Part shown: positions 1 through 8,305 of the stretch, piece by piece
Numbering within the stretch: position 1 is the first letter of the stretch
Layout of the letters: each line of letters begins with the position of its first letter
From: TMED14 sp038145075
Lineage (GTDB): Bacteria > Bacteroidota > Bacteroidia > Flavobacteriales > Schleiferiaceae
Assembly (NCBI GenBank): GCA_038145075.1
Contig: JAYQOY010000001.1
Location: forward strand, 1-64,000
Direction of reading: 5' to 3'
DNA length: 64,000 nt
Made by a program: the position numbers and the translations under genes
Notes under the pieces: model-generated
Told to the model about the DNA's origin: nothing
Database searches by the model: none
Seen by the model: the letters and a program-made list of their open reading frames with translations, nothing else

Positions 1-86
1 TCTCTTTTACCCTTAAACTGTGTGGTGGACCTTCGCCGCGCGCCGGGACTTTCCGTTGATTTGCCAAGCTCTAGCCCTCTAGCCCT
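1..86. other. Downstream region of the ppGpp synthetase gene with octamer repeats
   Basis: Non-coding as far as I can see. On the minus strand, which is the sense strand of the adjacent gene, it carries an octamer of the AAGGGTAA kind near positions 5-16. Close to the gene end it carries GAGGGCTA units, described separately. The middle, about 17-68, shows no gene and no clear hairpin terminator. Confidence 0.5.
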
Positions 87-97
87 CTAGCCCTTAG
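69..97 (-). repeat. Period-8 G-rich repeat at the 3' end of the ppGpp synthetase gene
   Basis: Three tandem CTCTAGCC units on the plus strand occupy 69-92 and a partial unit reaches 97. Read on the minus strand they are AAGGGCTA, GAGGGCTA, GAGGGCTA. The repeat encodes the last residues and the TAG stop of the ppGpp synthetase gene. Related arrays lie at 33894-33926 and 34118-34167. Confidence 0.8.
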
Positions 98-2288
98 AAA
101 ACTCCCGCTCAACGCGGTCGATGCCTTTGATGCCTTTTAGAAGGTTTGCGAGGTTGCTGAGTTGGCTTCGGTCTGTTACATGGACCGCGATGGTGCCCGT
201 GAATACACCGTCCACAGTATCAATGTGGAGTGATTTGATTTCCATATTGAGTTCATTGGAAATCAATGACGCAACCTTCATAATCAAGCCGGACGTATCC
301 ATACCTGAGAATCGAAGCGTCGAATTAAAGCCTTGCCCTTCTTGTCCACTTGCCCAGCGAGCGATGATCACTTTTTCGGCAAATCGACCCTGGAGGTGAA
401 CGGCATGACGACAGTCCGTGCGATGGACCTGAATCCCGTTTTCTTCCACAAAACCAAAAATCTGATCCCCTTGGATGGGGTGGCAGCACGTGGCCAAGCT
501 GTGTTCCAAGATGACTTGGTCCGGGCCAAAGACAATACGGCGGGAGGATTCTGAAACGTCCTTTAGCGTTGTGCCCTTCGGACGGAAACGGCGACGCAAA
601 TATTGGTAGAAGCCGCCGGATTCCTCTTGGATGAAACCGCGGAGGTGCTCGGTGCCAAATTGGCCTGAACCAAAGCGTTCGTAGAGCTCCTTGGGATTGC
701 GCAAACTGAAGAAATTGAGCATTTTTTGGGTAGTGCTCTGATTTAATTCGGTCTTCGCAATTTTAAGTGCACGCTGAAGAAGTCGCTTTCCGCGGTCTTG
801 GGCATCACGCTGGTGATCCCGCAAGTACTGGCGGATTTTAGACTTGGCCTTGGGCGTCACCACCCAATTTTCCCAATCAGGCTGTGGGCGTTGGGCATCG
901 GAGGTGAGGACTTGTACTTGGTCACCGCTTTGAATTTCATAGCTGAGGGGGACCAGTTTCCCGTTCACTTTTGCGCCAAGGGTAGACATCCCAATATCTG
1001 TGTGAATGTCAAATGCGAAATCCAGGGCAGTTGCGTGCTTCGGCAAGGTTAACATTTTGCCCTGAGGGGTGAAGGCAAAGACCTCTTCATTGAAGAGTTG
1101 AAGCTTAAACTGATCAACAAATTCAACGGCGCTATCGCCCTGATTTTCAATGGCATCTCTAATTCGATTAACCCATTCATCCAATGCGGCATTTCCCGAA
1201 TTGTCCTCCTTGTACCGCCAATGGGCTGCATAGCCTTTTTCGGCTTCTTCGTCCATGCGTTTAGAGCGAATTTGCACTTCGATCCAATGCCCTTCAGGCC
1301 CCATGACAGTGATGTGGAGAGATTCGTATCCATTCGCTTTTGGAGTGGTTATCCAATCTCGCAATCGACGCGGGTTAGGTCGGAATACGGCGGTAATCCC
1401 GGAATAGGCCCGCCATATGTCCGCTTTTTCGCGTTTGGCGTTGGTGTCTAGAATGATGCGAATGGCATACTTGTCATAGACCTCTTCAAACGTGACGCCT
1501 TGGTTGAGCATCTTACGTCGAATAGAAAAGATGCCTTTATTACGTCGTTTCACCTCAAAATCAAGGCCTTCAGACTCTAGTAGAGACTCAATACTCTGCG
1601 AGAAGCGCTCGAGGTAGATCATGTCGTCTTCTTCAGCTTCCTCCAACTTGCGTTCAAGCTCTTCGTAGGTTTCTGGTTCGGTATATTTCAGGCCTAAATC
1701 CTCAAATTCCGACTTAATGTGGTAGAGGCCCATTCGGTGTGCCAAAGGGGCAAAGATGTAAAGGGTTTCACTCGCAATTTTTAACTGCTTGTGGTAGGGC
1801 ATTCCGTCCAAAGTGCGCATGTTGTGCAAGCGGTCCGCCATCTTCACCAAAATCACTCGAACGTCATCGCTGATGGACAGCAATAGTTTTCGAAAATTCT
1901 CCACCTGCATGGAGCTGGATTGGTGGTCAAAAATGCCCTGAATTTTCGTCAATCCTTCCACCATGTAAGCAATAGAGGGCCCAAACATGTGCTCCAAATC
2001 CTTTCTGGTGTAGTCAGAATCCTCCACTACATCGTGCAACAAAGCGGCAGCGATAGACTGAGGACCGAGGCCAATCTCCTTGGTAACGATGAGTGCGACG
2101 TCCAGGGGATGGGTAATGTAGGGTTCGCCCGATTTTCTCCGAACGTCCTTGTGGGCATCCGCAGCCACTTTGTACGCTTTGCGAATCAACGCCACGTCTT
2201 CTTTGTCCCCGCCGCGGGCTTCCACGGCACGGATGAGGCCTCGGTATTTGTTCCGAACTAGTTTTTCGAAGTCGACGCTGGATTCCAT
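87..2288 (-). CDS. spoT: Bifunctional (p)ppGpp synthetase/hydrolase (RelA/SpoT homolog)
   Basis: Makes and degrades the stringent-response alarmone (p)ppGpp in the cytoplasm. The 733 residues match the usual length of long RSH enzymes. The HD hydrolase domain (about 30-180) keeps LLHDVVEDSD and VKMADRLHNMRT, so hydrolysis is probably intact. The synthetase domain (about 240-360) has GYESLHITV, EVQIRS and GYAAHWRYK. A TGS domain follows near 405-460 and an ACT domain near 650-730. The start lies 31 bp inside the upstream fumarylacetoacetase gene and no later Met would remove the overlap, so the two are probably co-transcribed and translationally coupled. Which activity dominates cannot be told from sequence; the relA symbol is equally possible. 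Confidence 0.95.
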   Translation of the reverse strand: MESSVDFEKLVRNKYRGLIRAVEARGGDKEDVALIRKAYKVAADAHKDVRRKSGEPYITHPLDVALIVTKEIGLGPQSIAAALLHDVVEDSDYTRKDLEHMFGPSIAYMVEGLTKIQGIFDHQSSSMQVENFRKLLLSISDDVRVILVKMADRLHNMRTLDGMPYHKQLKIASETLYIFAPLAHRMGLYHIKSEFEDLGLKYTEPETYEELERKLEEAEEDDMIYLERFSQSIESLLESEGLDFEVKRRNKGIFSIRRKMLNQGVTFEEVYDKYAIRIILDTNAKREKADIWRAYSGITAVFRPNPRRLRDWITTPKANGYESLHITVMGPEGHWIEVQIRSKRMDEEAEKGYAAHWRYKEDNSGNAALDEWVNRIRDAIENQGDSAVEFVDQFKLQLFNEEVFAFTPQGKMLTLPKHATALDFAFDIHTDIGMSTLGAKVNGKLVPLSYEIQSGDQVQVLTSDAQRPQPDWENWVVTPKAKSKIRQYLRDHQRDAQDRGKRLLQRALKIAKTELNQSTTQKMLNFFSLRNPKELYERFGSGQFGTEHLRGFIQEESGGFYQYLRRRFRPKGTTLKDVSESSRRIVFGPDQVILEHSLATCCHPIQGDQIFGFVEENGIQVHRTDCRHAVHLQGRFAEKVIIARWASGQEGQGFNSTLRFSGMDTSGLIMKVASLISNELNMEIKSLHIDTVDGVFTGTIAVHVTDRSQLSNLANLLKGIKGIDRVEREFSKG

Positions 2289-3562
2289 GACAATGCTGGA
2301 AGTAAGGTAGCAGAAACCTCGCCAAAGCCAATGCGCAAGCCGTCTTTTTTGCAGTACCCACGCATCGTTACCGTATCGTGGTCCTCAATAAAACTCCTCT
2401 GGCTACCATCCGAGAGGGTGACCGGCTCTTTCCCGTTCCATGTAATCTCGAGCATGGAGCCGAAGCTTCCCTTTACGGGGCCGCTAATCGTCCCGCTTCC
2501 CATGCAATCACCGGCATTGATCAAACAGCCATTGATGCTGTGGTGGGCGAGTTGCTGGGCCATGGACCAGTACATGTACTTAAAATTGCTTTGGCAAACG
2601 GTCGTTTCTGGATGTCCTTGGGGTGCAATGCTTACTTCCAAATGCACATCCACATTGGCTCCCGAAGGATCCTGCTGCAAATAGGGCAGGGGACTGGGGT
2701 CTTCTTGACGGGGTCGATCGGTTCGGAAAGGCGTCAAAGCGTCCAATGTGACAATCCAGGGTGAAATACTGGTGGCAAAATTCTTCGCCAAGAAGGGCCC
2801 AAGGGGTACGTACTCCCATTGCTGGACATCGCGTGCGCTCCAGTCGTTCAAGAGGGCAAGGCCAAAAATGTATTCTTCCGCGCGTTCCACGGGGATGGGC
2901 GTCTCGCCGGTGGGCCCGTCTCCCGTGATAAAGGCCATTTCGAGCTCAAAGTCCACTTTGATGGATGGGCCAAATACCGGCGCAGGATCGTTGGGGCCTT
3001 TACGTTGACCGTTCGGGCGTCGGATGTTCACGCCGCTTTCCACAATGGTCGAACTGCGGCCATGGTAGCCCACGGGTAGGTGCAACCAGTTAGGCAATAG
3101 GGCATTGGCTGGATCGCGGAACATACTTCCCACGTTGGTAGCATGCTCCCGAGAGGCGTAGAAGTCTGTGTAGTCGCCAATGAAGACCGGTAAAACGGCA
3201 CCTACCTGGGCAATGGGCCATTCAATTTCCGCGCGTTGGCTCGCTTTGCCCTCGAGGTCAGATCCGGCTGCGTAGAGTTCGGCAATTCGGCTGCGAACCG
3301 CACGCCAAATCGGGCGCCCCAAAGAGATGAACTCGTTCAAAGCTTCTTGCCCAAATAAGCCTTCGGGCAATTCCAAATCGTCAAAGTAGCCCAACTGCTG
3401 TAGCGCATTCAAATCCAAGGCAGTATCTCCGATTCGGGAAGCGCAAACAAAGACCTCATCGGGTCGCTCAATCACGCCGAACGGGATGTTCTGCAAGGGG
3501 AAGTCAGACTGTTCAGAAACCGGTAGAAAACTCTGGGATTTTGGGTCGGAGAGGGGGTGCAT
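2258..3562 (-). CDS. fahA: Fumarylacetoacetase
   Basis: Hydrolyses 4-fumarylacetoacetate to fumarate and acetoacetate, the last step of tyrosine and homogentisate breakdown. The 434 residues show the family N-terminus SFLPVSEQSDFPLQNIPFG, the metal-site motif DYTDFYASREHA, the paired acidic residues of FELEMAF, and LLNDWSARD. I chose the ATG at 3562, which gives the usual N-terminus; an upstream in-frame ATG at 3595 would run into the divergent glyA leader. The gene is divergent from glyA and overlaps the ppGpp synthetase gene by 31 bp at its end. No other tyrosine-degradation gene is in the window. Confidence 0.95.
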   Translation of the reverse strand: MHPLSDPKSQSFLPVSEQSDFPLQNIPFGVIERPDEVFVCASRIGDTALDLNALQQLGYFDDLELPEGLFGQEALNEFISLGRPIWRAVRSRIAELYAAGSDLEGKASQRAEIEWPIAQVGAVLPVFIGDYTDFYASREHATNVGSMFRDPANALLPNWLHLPVGYHGRSSTIVESGVNIRRPNGQRKGPNDPAPVFGPSIKVDFELEMAFITGDGPTGETPIPVERAEEYIFGLALLNDWSARDVQQWEYVPLGPFLAKNFATSISPWIVTLDALTPFRTDRPRQEDPSPLPYLQQDPSGANVDVHLEVSIAPQGHPETTVCQSNFKYMYWSMAQQLAHHSINGCLINAGDCMGSGTISGPVKGSFGSMLEITWNGKEPVTLSDGSQRSFIEDHDTVTMRGYCKKDGLRIGFGEVSATLLPALSWNPASTSKN

Positions 3563-3568
3563 TTGGCG

Positions 3569-3576
3569 TACTTTTG
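3569..3576 (+). promoter_or_regulatory. glyA promoter -7 element
   Basis: TACTTTTG matches the Bacteroidota -7 consensus TAnnTTTG exactly. It lies 23 bases before the glyA ATG, inside the 37-bp divergent gap with fumarylacetoacetase. I do not see a TTG at the ideal -33 spacing. Confidence 0.6.
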
Positions 3577-3599
3577 AGGCACAAGTTACCACCAATCTT

Positions 3600-4871
3600 A
3601 TGGAACACGATAGCGCAATTTTCCAACTTATTGAGGCTGAGAAGCAACGTCAAATCAACGGCATTGAACTCATCGCCTCCGAGAACTTCACCAGCCCGGC
3701 CGTCATGCAAGCCGTGGGCTCCGTGCTAACCAATAAATATGCGGAGGGCTATCCCGGTAAGCGCTATTATGGAGGCTGTGAAGTTGTGGACCAAGTGGAA
3801 GATTTAGCGCGCAACCGTGCCTGTGAGCTTTTTGACGCGGAATACGCCAATGTACAGCCCCACAGCGGTAGCCAAGCTAACGCGGCGGTCTACCTCGCCT
3901 GCTTGCAGCCCGGTGATACCATTATGGGCTTTGACTTGAGCCATGGGGGACACTTGACCCATGGTAGCCCGGTTAGTTTCTCCGGAAAGACCTACCGGGC
4001 CGTGTTCTACGGAGTGGAGAAGGAGACCGGTCTACTCAACTACGATACGATTCGCGAGATTGCCCACCGCGAGAAGCCAAAAATGCTCATCTGTGGCGCA
4101 TCCGCCTATTCACGCGATTTGGACTACGCCAAATTCCGTGAAATCTCCGACGAAGTAGGCGCCTTGCTTCTAGCGGACATTTCTCACCCATCAGGCTTAA
4201 TTGCCAAAGGCTTGTTGAACGATCCCATGCCACATTGCCACTTTGTGACCACCACGACCCACAAGACCTTGCGCGGACCACGTGGCGGTATGATCATGAT
4301 GGGCCAGGACTTTGAGAACCCTTGGGGCCTTACGACGCCAAAAGGGGAGATTCGCATGATGTCCAACCTCCTGGACATGGCCGTTTTTCCTGGCATTCAG
4401 GGCGGTCCCTTAGAGCATGTGATTGCTGGTAAAGCGGTTGCCTACGGAGAAGCCTTGCAGGACGACTACTTCAATTACATCGTTCAGGTTCAAAAGAACG
4501 CACAGGCGTTAGCAAGCGCCTTGGTGGGGCGCGGTTACGAAATTATTTCGGGCGGAACGGACAACCACCTGATGCTGATTGACTTGCGAAACAAAGGCGT
4601 CACCGGAAAGGTGGCAGAAGCGGCCCTGGTTCAAGCGCACATTACTGCTAACAAGAACATGGTGCCCTTTGACGATAAATCGCCTTTTGTTACGAGTGGT
4701 ATTCGACTCGGAACCCCTGCCATTACCACGCGTGGCTGTGTCCAATCCGACATGGACAGCATCGCCGGATTTATCGATGAGGTGCTAATGAATGCCGAGG
4801 ACTCCAGCAAGATCAAAGCCGTTGGCGATGCCGTGGTTGCCATGATGAAGGACAAGCCTCTGTTTGCCTAA
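3600..4871 (+). CDS. glyA: Serine hydroxymethyltransferase
   Basis: Interconverts serine and glycine with tetrahydrofolate, using pyridoxal phosphate, and supplies one-carbon units. The 423 residues match the usual length. Family motifs include ELIASENF near the N-terminus, YAEGYPGKRYYGG, and the PLP-lysine motif THKTLRGPRGG. The start at 3600 gives the normal N-terminus MEHDSAIFQLIE; an open upstream extension overlaps fumarylacetoacetase and is rejected. A TAnnTTTG element lies just upstream. A small SRPBCC gene follows after one base, so the two are likely one transcript. Confidence 0.97.
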   Translation: MEHDSAIFQLIEAEKQRQINGIELIASENFTSPAVMQAVGSVLTNKYAEGYPGKRYYGGCEVVDQVEDLARNRACELFDAEYANVQPHSGSQANAAVYLACLQPGDTIMGFDLSHGGHLTHGSPVSFSGKTYRAVFYGVEKETGLLNYDTIREIAHREKPKMLICGASAYSRDLDYAKFREISDEVGALLLADISHPSGLIAKGLLNDPMPHCHFVTTTTHKTLRGPRGGMIMMGQDFENPWGLTTPKGEIRMMSNLLDMAVFPGIQGGPLEHVIAGKAVAYGEALQDDYFNYIVQVQKNAQALASALVGRGYEIISGGTDNHLMLIDLRNKGVTGKVAEAALVQAHITANKNMVPFDDKSPFVTSGIRLGTPAITTRGCVQSDMDSIAGFIDEVLMNAEDSSKIKAVGDAVVAMMKDKPLFA

Positions 4872-4872
4872 C

Positions 4873-5286
4873 ATGCGTCCGCAGGTTACGATTGAGGCCA
4901 CCGTCCACGCGGACGTAGCCACGGTGTGGGCTGCTTGGACCGAAGGTGAGCATATCACAGGTTGGAATTTTGCCGATCCCAGCTGGCATTGTCCATGGGC
5001 AAAATCGGACGTTCGCGTGGGTGGTTTCTATACGGCCCGTATGGAAGCCCGTGATGGCAGCTTTGGCTTTGAATTCGGAGCCACCTACACCCTCGTGGAG
5101 CGCCACAAGGAACTACATTCTACGATGGGAGACGACCGCAAAATTTGGGTCAGCTTCGAAGAAGTGCCCGGTGGGGTTCATGTGGTCGAACGCTTTGAAG
5201 CAGAAGACCAAAATCCTGTGGACATGCAGGAAGCGGGCTGGCAAATGATTCTTAACAATTTCAAAGCCTACGCGGAGGGTTTGTAA
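4873..5286 (+). CDS. SRPBCC/AHSA1-like domain protein
   Basis: A 137-residue cytoplasmic protein of the SRPBCC fold, AHSA1 (Aha1 C-terminal-like) subfamily. It opens with the typical VTIEATVHADVATVWAAWTE strand-helix and has PSWHCPWA and a C-terminal helix with GWQMILNNF. These proteins bind hydrophobic ligands or partners; the specific ligand is unknown. The ATG at 4873 follows the glyA stop by one base. An in-frame TTG at 4864 overlaps glyA and is less likely. Probably co-transcribed with glyA, without obvious functional linkage. Confidence 0.85.
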   Translation: MRPQVTIEATVHADVATVWAAWTEGEHITGWNFADPSWHCPWAKSDVRVGGFYTARMEARDGSFGFEFGATYTLVERHKELHSTMGDDRKIWVSFEEVPGGVHVVERFEAEDQNPVDMQEAGWQMILNNFKAYAEGL

Positions 5287-5329
5287 TCTTCGGCATTCGC
5301 TTTGCATGTATGACATAAAAATGGCACTC

Positions 5330-6109
5330 ATGCGCACACACCTTTTTGTCTTTTTATGTATCGCACTAAGCCAAGTGGCCTGTGCACAGTCGAATTTCAG
5401 GGCAATCGCCCCAGGAAATATCGCAAATGGACTAATGCCTACCGTTCGGGGCGCTATCGAAGGGCCATCGCGTCAAGAAATTGGCCAAGGATTGAAAGAA
5501 GCCTTGGATGCGGGTGTGTCAACGGGTGTGACACAACTCAGTCAGGTAGGCGGCTTTGCCCAAAGCCCGGTCTACCGCATTCCTTTGCCGCCAGAGATCA
5601 AGGCTTTGGAAGATAAAGTGCGCAAGAATCCGGTGTTGAACGCCACGGTGGGTCCCAAGCTCGATGGGCTGATTGCAGCCATGAATGAAGGTGCGGAAAA
5701 GGCCGTTCAAGAAGCGGCACCCATTTTCAAAGAAGCCATCCTTACCATGACGATACAGGATGCACTCGGCATCCTTCAAGGGGGCGACGGTGCCGCTACG
5801 GCCTATCTCAAAAGTGAGACGGAACCCTCTGTGCAACAAGCCTTTGCGCCTGTCATTGATCGCGCTTTAAAAGCCGTAGATGTGGCAAAATACTGGACCC
5901 CGCTGGTACAAGCCCTCAATGCAAATAAAGGTCTGCTCGGACTTTCGCAGGACATAGAAACGGATTTGCCTACCTATGTGAATCAGCGAGCCACAACCGC
6001 CATGTACCAAGAAATAGCGGTGCAAGAAGCTAAAATCCGAAAGGACCCAATTGCTCGTACAAGTGATCTCTTGAAGAAGGTATTTGGGTCCAAACTAGCA
6101 CAAGGCTAA
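5330..6109 (+). CDS. DUF4197 family secreted protein
   Basis: A 259-residue protein with an N-terminal signal sequence (MRTHLFVFLCIALSQVACAQ) and a mature part that matches the DUF4197 family: GLKEALDAGVSTGVTQLS, then PLPPEIKALEDKVRK, then a helical C-terminal half. The function is unknown; family members are periplasmic or lipoproteins. I preferred the ATG at 5330 because it starts the signal peptide directly; an ATG at 5306 would add eight polar residues. A weak -7-like TCGCTTTG at 5297-5304 fits a short leader before 5330. Confidence 0.85.
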   Translation: MRTHLFVFLCIALSQVACAQSNFRAIAPGNIANGLMPTVRGAIEGPSRQEIGQGLKEALDAGVSTGVTQLSQVGGFAQSPVYRIPLPPEIKALEDKVRKNPVLNATVGPKLDGLIAAMNEGAEKAVQEAAPIFKEAILTMTIQDALGILQGGDGAATAYLKSETEPSVQQAFAPVIDRALKAVDVAKYWTPLVQALNANKGLLGLSQDIETDLPTYVNQRATTAMYQEIAVQEAKIRKDPIARTSDLLKKVFGSKLAQG

Positions 6110-6133
6110 ATCCATTTACCCCAGATAAAAAAA

Positions 6134-6163
6134 GAACCCCCACGGTGTGCATCGCGGGGGTTC
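6134..6163. terminator. Hairpin downstream of the DUF4197 gene, T-tract only on the minus strand
   Basis: An 8-bp perfect stem, GAACCCCC with GGGGGTTC, has a 14-base loop. Seven A residues precede it, so the classic T-tract is on the minus strand, yet both flanking genes are on the plus strand. It may still act as a weak plus-strand terminator. The rest of 6110-6265 holds two GAATTC sites (6175-6190) and the next promoter. Confidence 0.55.
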
Positions 6164-6253
6164 AACGTATCATGGAATTCCTGAGAATTCTACAATGCGG
6201 CAAATGTAGCCTCAGCCGCACCGCGCTATGTGCGTTAAATCACCCAAAGCCCC

Positions 6254-6261
6254 TACCTTTT
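6254..6261 (+). promoter_or_regulatory. Near-consensus -7 element four bases before a start codon
   Basis: TACCTTTT, one mismatch from TAnnTTTG, is followed by four bases and then the ATG of the alpha/beta hydrolase at 6266. The spacing suggests a leaderless transcript. Confidence 0.5.
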
Positions 6262-6265
6262 TAGG

Positions 6266-7252
6266 ATGAAAAGAAACCGCTTTGGAGTTACACTTTTGGT
6301 ACTTGTACTTGCATCAGCGTGCGTGTGGGGCCAAACGGTGAAATCGGAAGATGTCTTTGTGTATAGTGGGGATGATGTCCTCAAGGGCACCATGAGCCAC
6401 GTGAAGCAGGCTAGAAAATCCCCTAAAACACTGGCCATTATCCTACCCGGGTCAGGCCCAACAAATCGGCACGGAAATGGAACGGGTCCCTCCCTGCAAA
6501 CGAACATGTACGATCAGCTTGCGGAGGCACTTCAATCCCATGGTTTTTCCACGTTGCAAGTGGATAAGCGGGGTGTCGGAGAGAGCACTTTGAAGGGGGG
6601 AGAGGGAAGCTGGAGCTATTCGGGCAATGTCCACGATTATGAAGCCTGGTGGGCGTTGGGGAAGCAAGCAGGCTACGAATCCCTCGTACTTGTGGGCCAC
6701 AGCGAAGGGGGGCAAATCGCCTTAACCTGGGCAGCAAAACGCAGACCACAAGGCTTGAAGGGGCTTATTTTGCTAGCTCCGCCCGGAGAAAATGCAGCGG
6801 ATATTCTGTGGCAGCAATTGAGCCGCCAAATAGCCCCAGACTCTGAGTATGGCCTATTTGCAAAAACTAGTTTGGATAGTTTGCGGGCAGGCCATCTTCT
6901 CGGACGTCCTTCGCCACCGGCATTGCTTTCGCTCTTTCGGCCCTCCATTCAGCCCTACTTGGTGGACTGGTTCCAGGATGAGCCGATGGAAAACTTGAAC
7001 GCCCTGCCTGCCGATCTGCCCATTCACATCTTCTATGGGGGCAAAGACATTCAGGTTCAACCTTCCGAAGCTATGCGTGAATGGGGGGCGCAAAACGGCC
7101 CGAATGCGCATCTTTACACCTGTCCATCCATGACGCATACCCTAAAGACCGATATACCCAGTCAGCGACTTGCTTCGTACTCAGACCCCGATTTACCATT
7201 GGATGCCGAGTTGGTCCAGTATTTGGGGGCGGCACTCAAAACTTTGAAGTGA
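6266..7252 (+). CDS. Secreted alpha/beta hydrolase
   Basis: A 328-residue serine hydrolase with an N-terminal export signal (about 1-23; the Cys19 context is a poor lipobox). The alpha/beta-hydrolase fold shows IILPGSGPTNRHGN (oxyanion region), VDKRGVGES, and the nucleophile elbow GHSEGG with Ser146. FYGGKD and PSMTHTL near the C-terminus supply the likely Asp and His. It resembles the S33/S9-like esterase or peptidase group found widely in Bacteroidota; the substrate is unknown. It stands alone, convergent with the next gene. Confidence 0.88.
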   Translation: MKRNRFGVTLLVLVLASACVWGQTVKSEDVFVYSGDDVLKGTMSHVKQARKSPKTLAIILPGSGPTNRHGNGTGPSLQTNMYDQLAEALQSHGFSTLQVDKRGVGESTLKGGEGSWSYSGNVHDYEAWWALGKQAGYESLVLVGHSEGGQIALTWAAKRRPQGLKGLILLAPPGENAADILWQQLSRQIAPDSEYGLFAKTSLDSLRAGHLLGRPSPPALLSLFRPSIQPYLVDWFQDEPMENLNALPADLPIHIFYGGKDIQVQPSEAMREWGAQNGPNAHLYTCPSMTHTLKTDIPSQRLASYSDPDLPLDAELVQYLGAALKTLK

Positions 7253-7256
7253 GTTC

Positions 7257-7299
7257 ATAAAAAAAGCGCCGTGCTAGACTGCCTCTAGGCACGGCGCTT
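7257..7299 (-). terminator. Terminator for the outer-membrane protein gene
   Basis: An 11-bp perfect stem (AAGCGCCGTGC at 7264-7274 with its complement at 7289-7299), with a T-run on the minus strand. It terminates the minus-strand gene at 7317-8096 and lies between convergent genes. Confidence 0.85.
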
Positions 7300-7316
7300 C
7301 CAGGTATTAGACTGCT

Positions 7317-8096
7317 TTAGAAATACATTGCGTAGGAGAAGATGGGGAATCGGAAGGTGTCCCAGAATCTTTCAATAATGGGATTGTCGTAGTCATAAAT
7401 GATGTAATAATTGGGATCACTTGGCTGTTGGGTAACATCCACCACACCATCATAGTTGGTATCATAGCCAAGAATTGGGTACTCCGTTTGCTCATAGGAA
7501 TACCTGGCACCCAAGAAGCCAATATTCCAGTAGCGCCGATCGCGCTTCGTGTAGATTCGGAATGCGGGAGCAACCAAGTAGGTTTCAACCTCCGGCAAAT
7601 ACCAACTTTCAAATAGTAAACCCGTTTTTCCGCCAAAATCCTTGTAGCCCGCTACATTCAGGGCCAGCCCATCTAATTCACCTGCGAAATCCCCGGTACC
7701 GAATCCATAGCCCGCGCCAAACGTAAAGTTGGCATTCGGTTGGCCCATCGTCACTACCGCGAAAGGAAGGCCAAAACTGGCTTGACCAACGGTTGGCATG
7801 CCGTACAAGGCCCCAACCTTCGCCGTGGTGTAGTCGTTCACGTTTATGGAATAGCCACCATTGACGTAGACCCCTAAGAAAGCTGGGGTTCCTATTCCCA
7901 AAGTAAGATTTTCAGTTGGTGCATATTGAACATCGAGCAAGGGACCAATCCAGTTGAGGTAGATCGAGTCTTTGGGCAAGTTGTAACCACTAGGGCTAAA
8001 AATATACCGGCTGGAGTGTAAGATGGCACCTTGGCCGTTTTGGCCAAATGCCACCGTGGTCGCAAAAAGGCCTACAATAAACATCCATTTTTTCAT
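7317..8096 (-). CDS. Putative outer-membrane beta-barrel protein, function unknown
   Basis: A 259-residue protein with a cleavable signal (MKKWMFIVGLFATTVAFGQ) and a mature part rich in alternating polar and aromatic stretches and glycine, such as NLTLGIGTP, FTFGAGYGFGTG and FLGARYSYEQTEYP. It ends in AMYF, a terminal aromatic typical of outer-membrane barrels. A short segment YDTNYDGVVDVT resembles a calcium-binding turn. I do not recognise a named family. Its own terminator lies immediately downstream. Confidence 0.7.
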   Translation of the reverse strand: MKKWMFIVGLFATTVAFGQNGQGAILHSSRYIFSPSGYNLPKDSIYLNWIGPLLDVQYAPTENLTLGIGTPAFLGVYVNGGYSINVNDYTTAKVGALYGMPTVGQASFGLPFAVVTMGQPNANFTFGAGYGFGTGDFAGELDGLALNVAGYKDFGGKTGLLFESWYLPEVETYLVAPAFRIYTKRDRRYWNIGFLGARYSYEQTEYPILGYDTNYDGVVDVTQQPSDPNYYIIYDYDNPIIERFWDTFRFPIFSYAMYF

Positions 8097-8305
8097 GAGG
8101 GGCTTCGGGTTTTGGTTTCTACAAATGTCTCTGAATTTCTCCGATAAAAACTAGCGATTATCAGGTATTGAGCATTTTAAGTTTGCAATTTTCCGTAGGC
8201 TCAATGGAGTCTTGCGTTCAAACATTTTCGCTTTGAAAACCGCATTGAGCACATCTTTCAATTTGCGTAGAAACTACCTTTCAGAAAATTCCAACCCAAC
8301 TACGC
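8097..8305. other. Divergent intergenic region, outer-membrane protein / T9SS cargo
   Basis: 209 bases between divergent genes. It holds a candidate plus-strand -7 element TACCTTTC (8275-8282) about 24 bases before the ATG. I see no repeat, RNA or strong hairpin. Confidence 0.4.
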
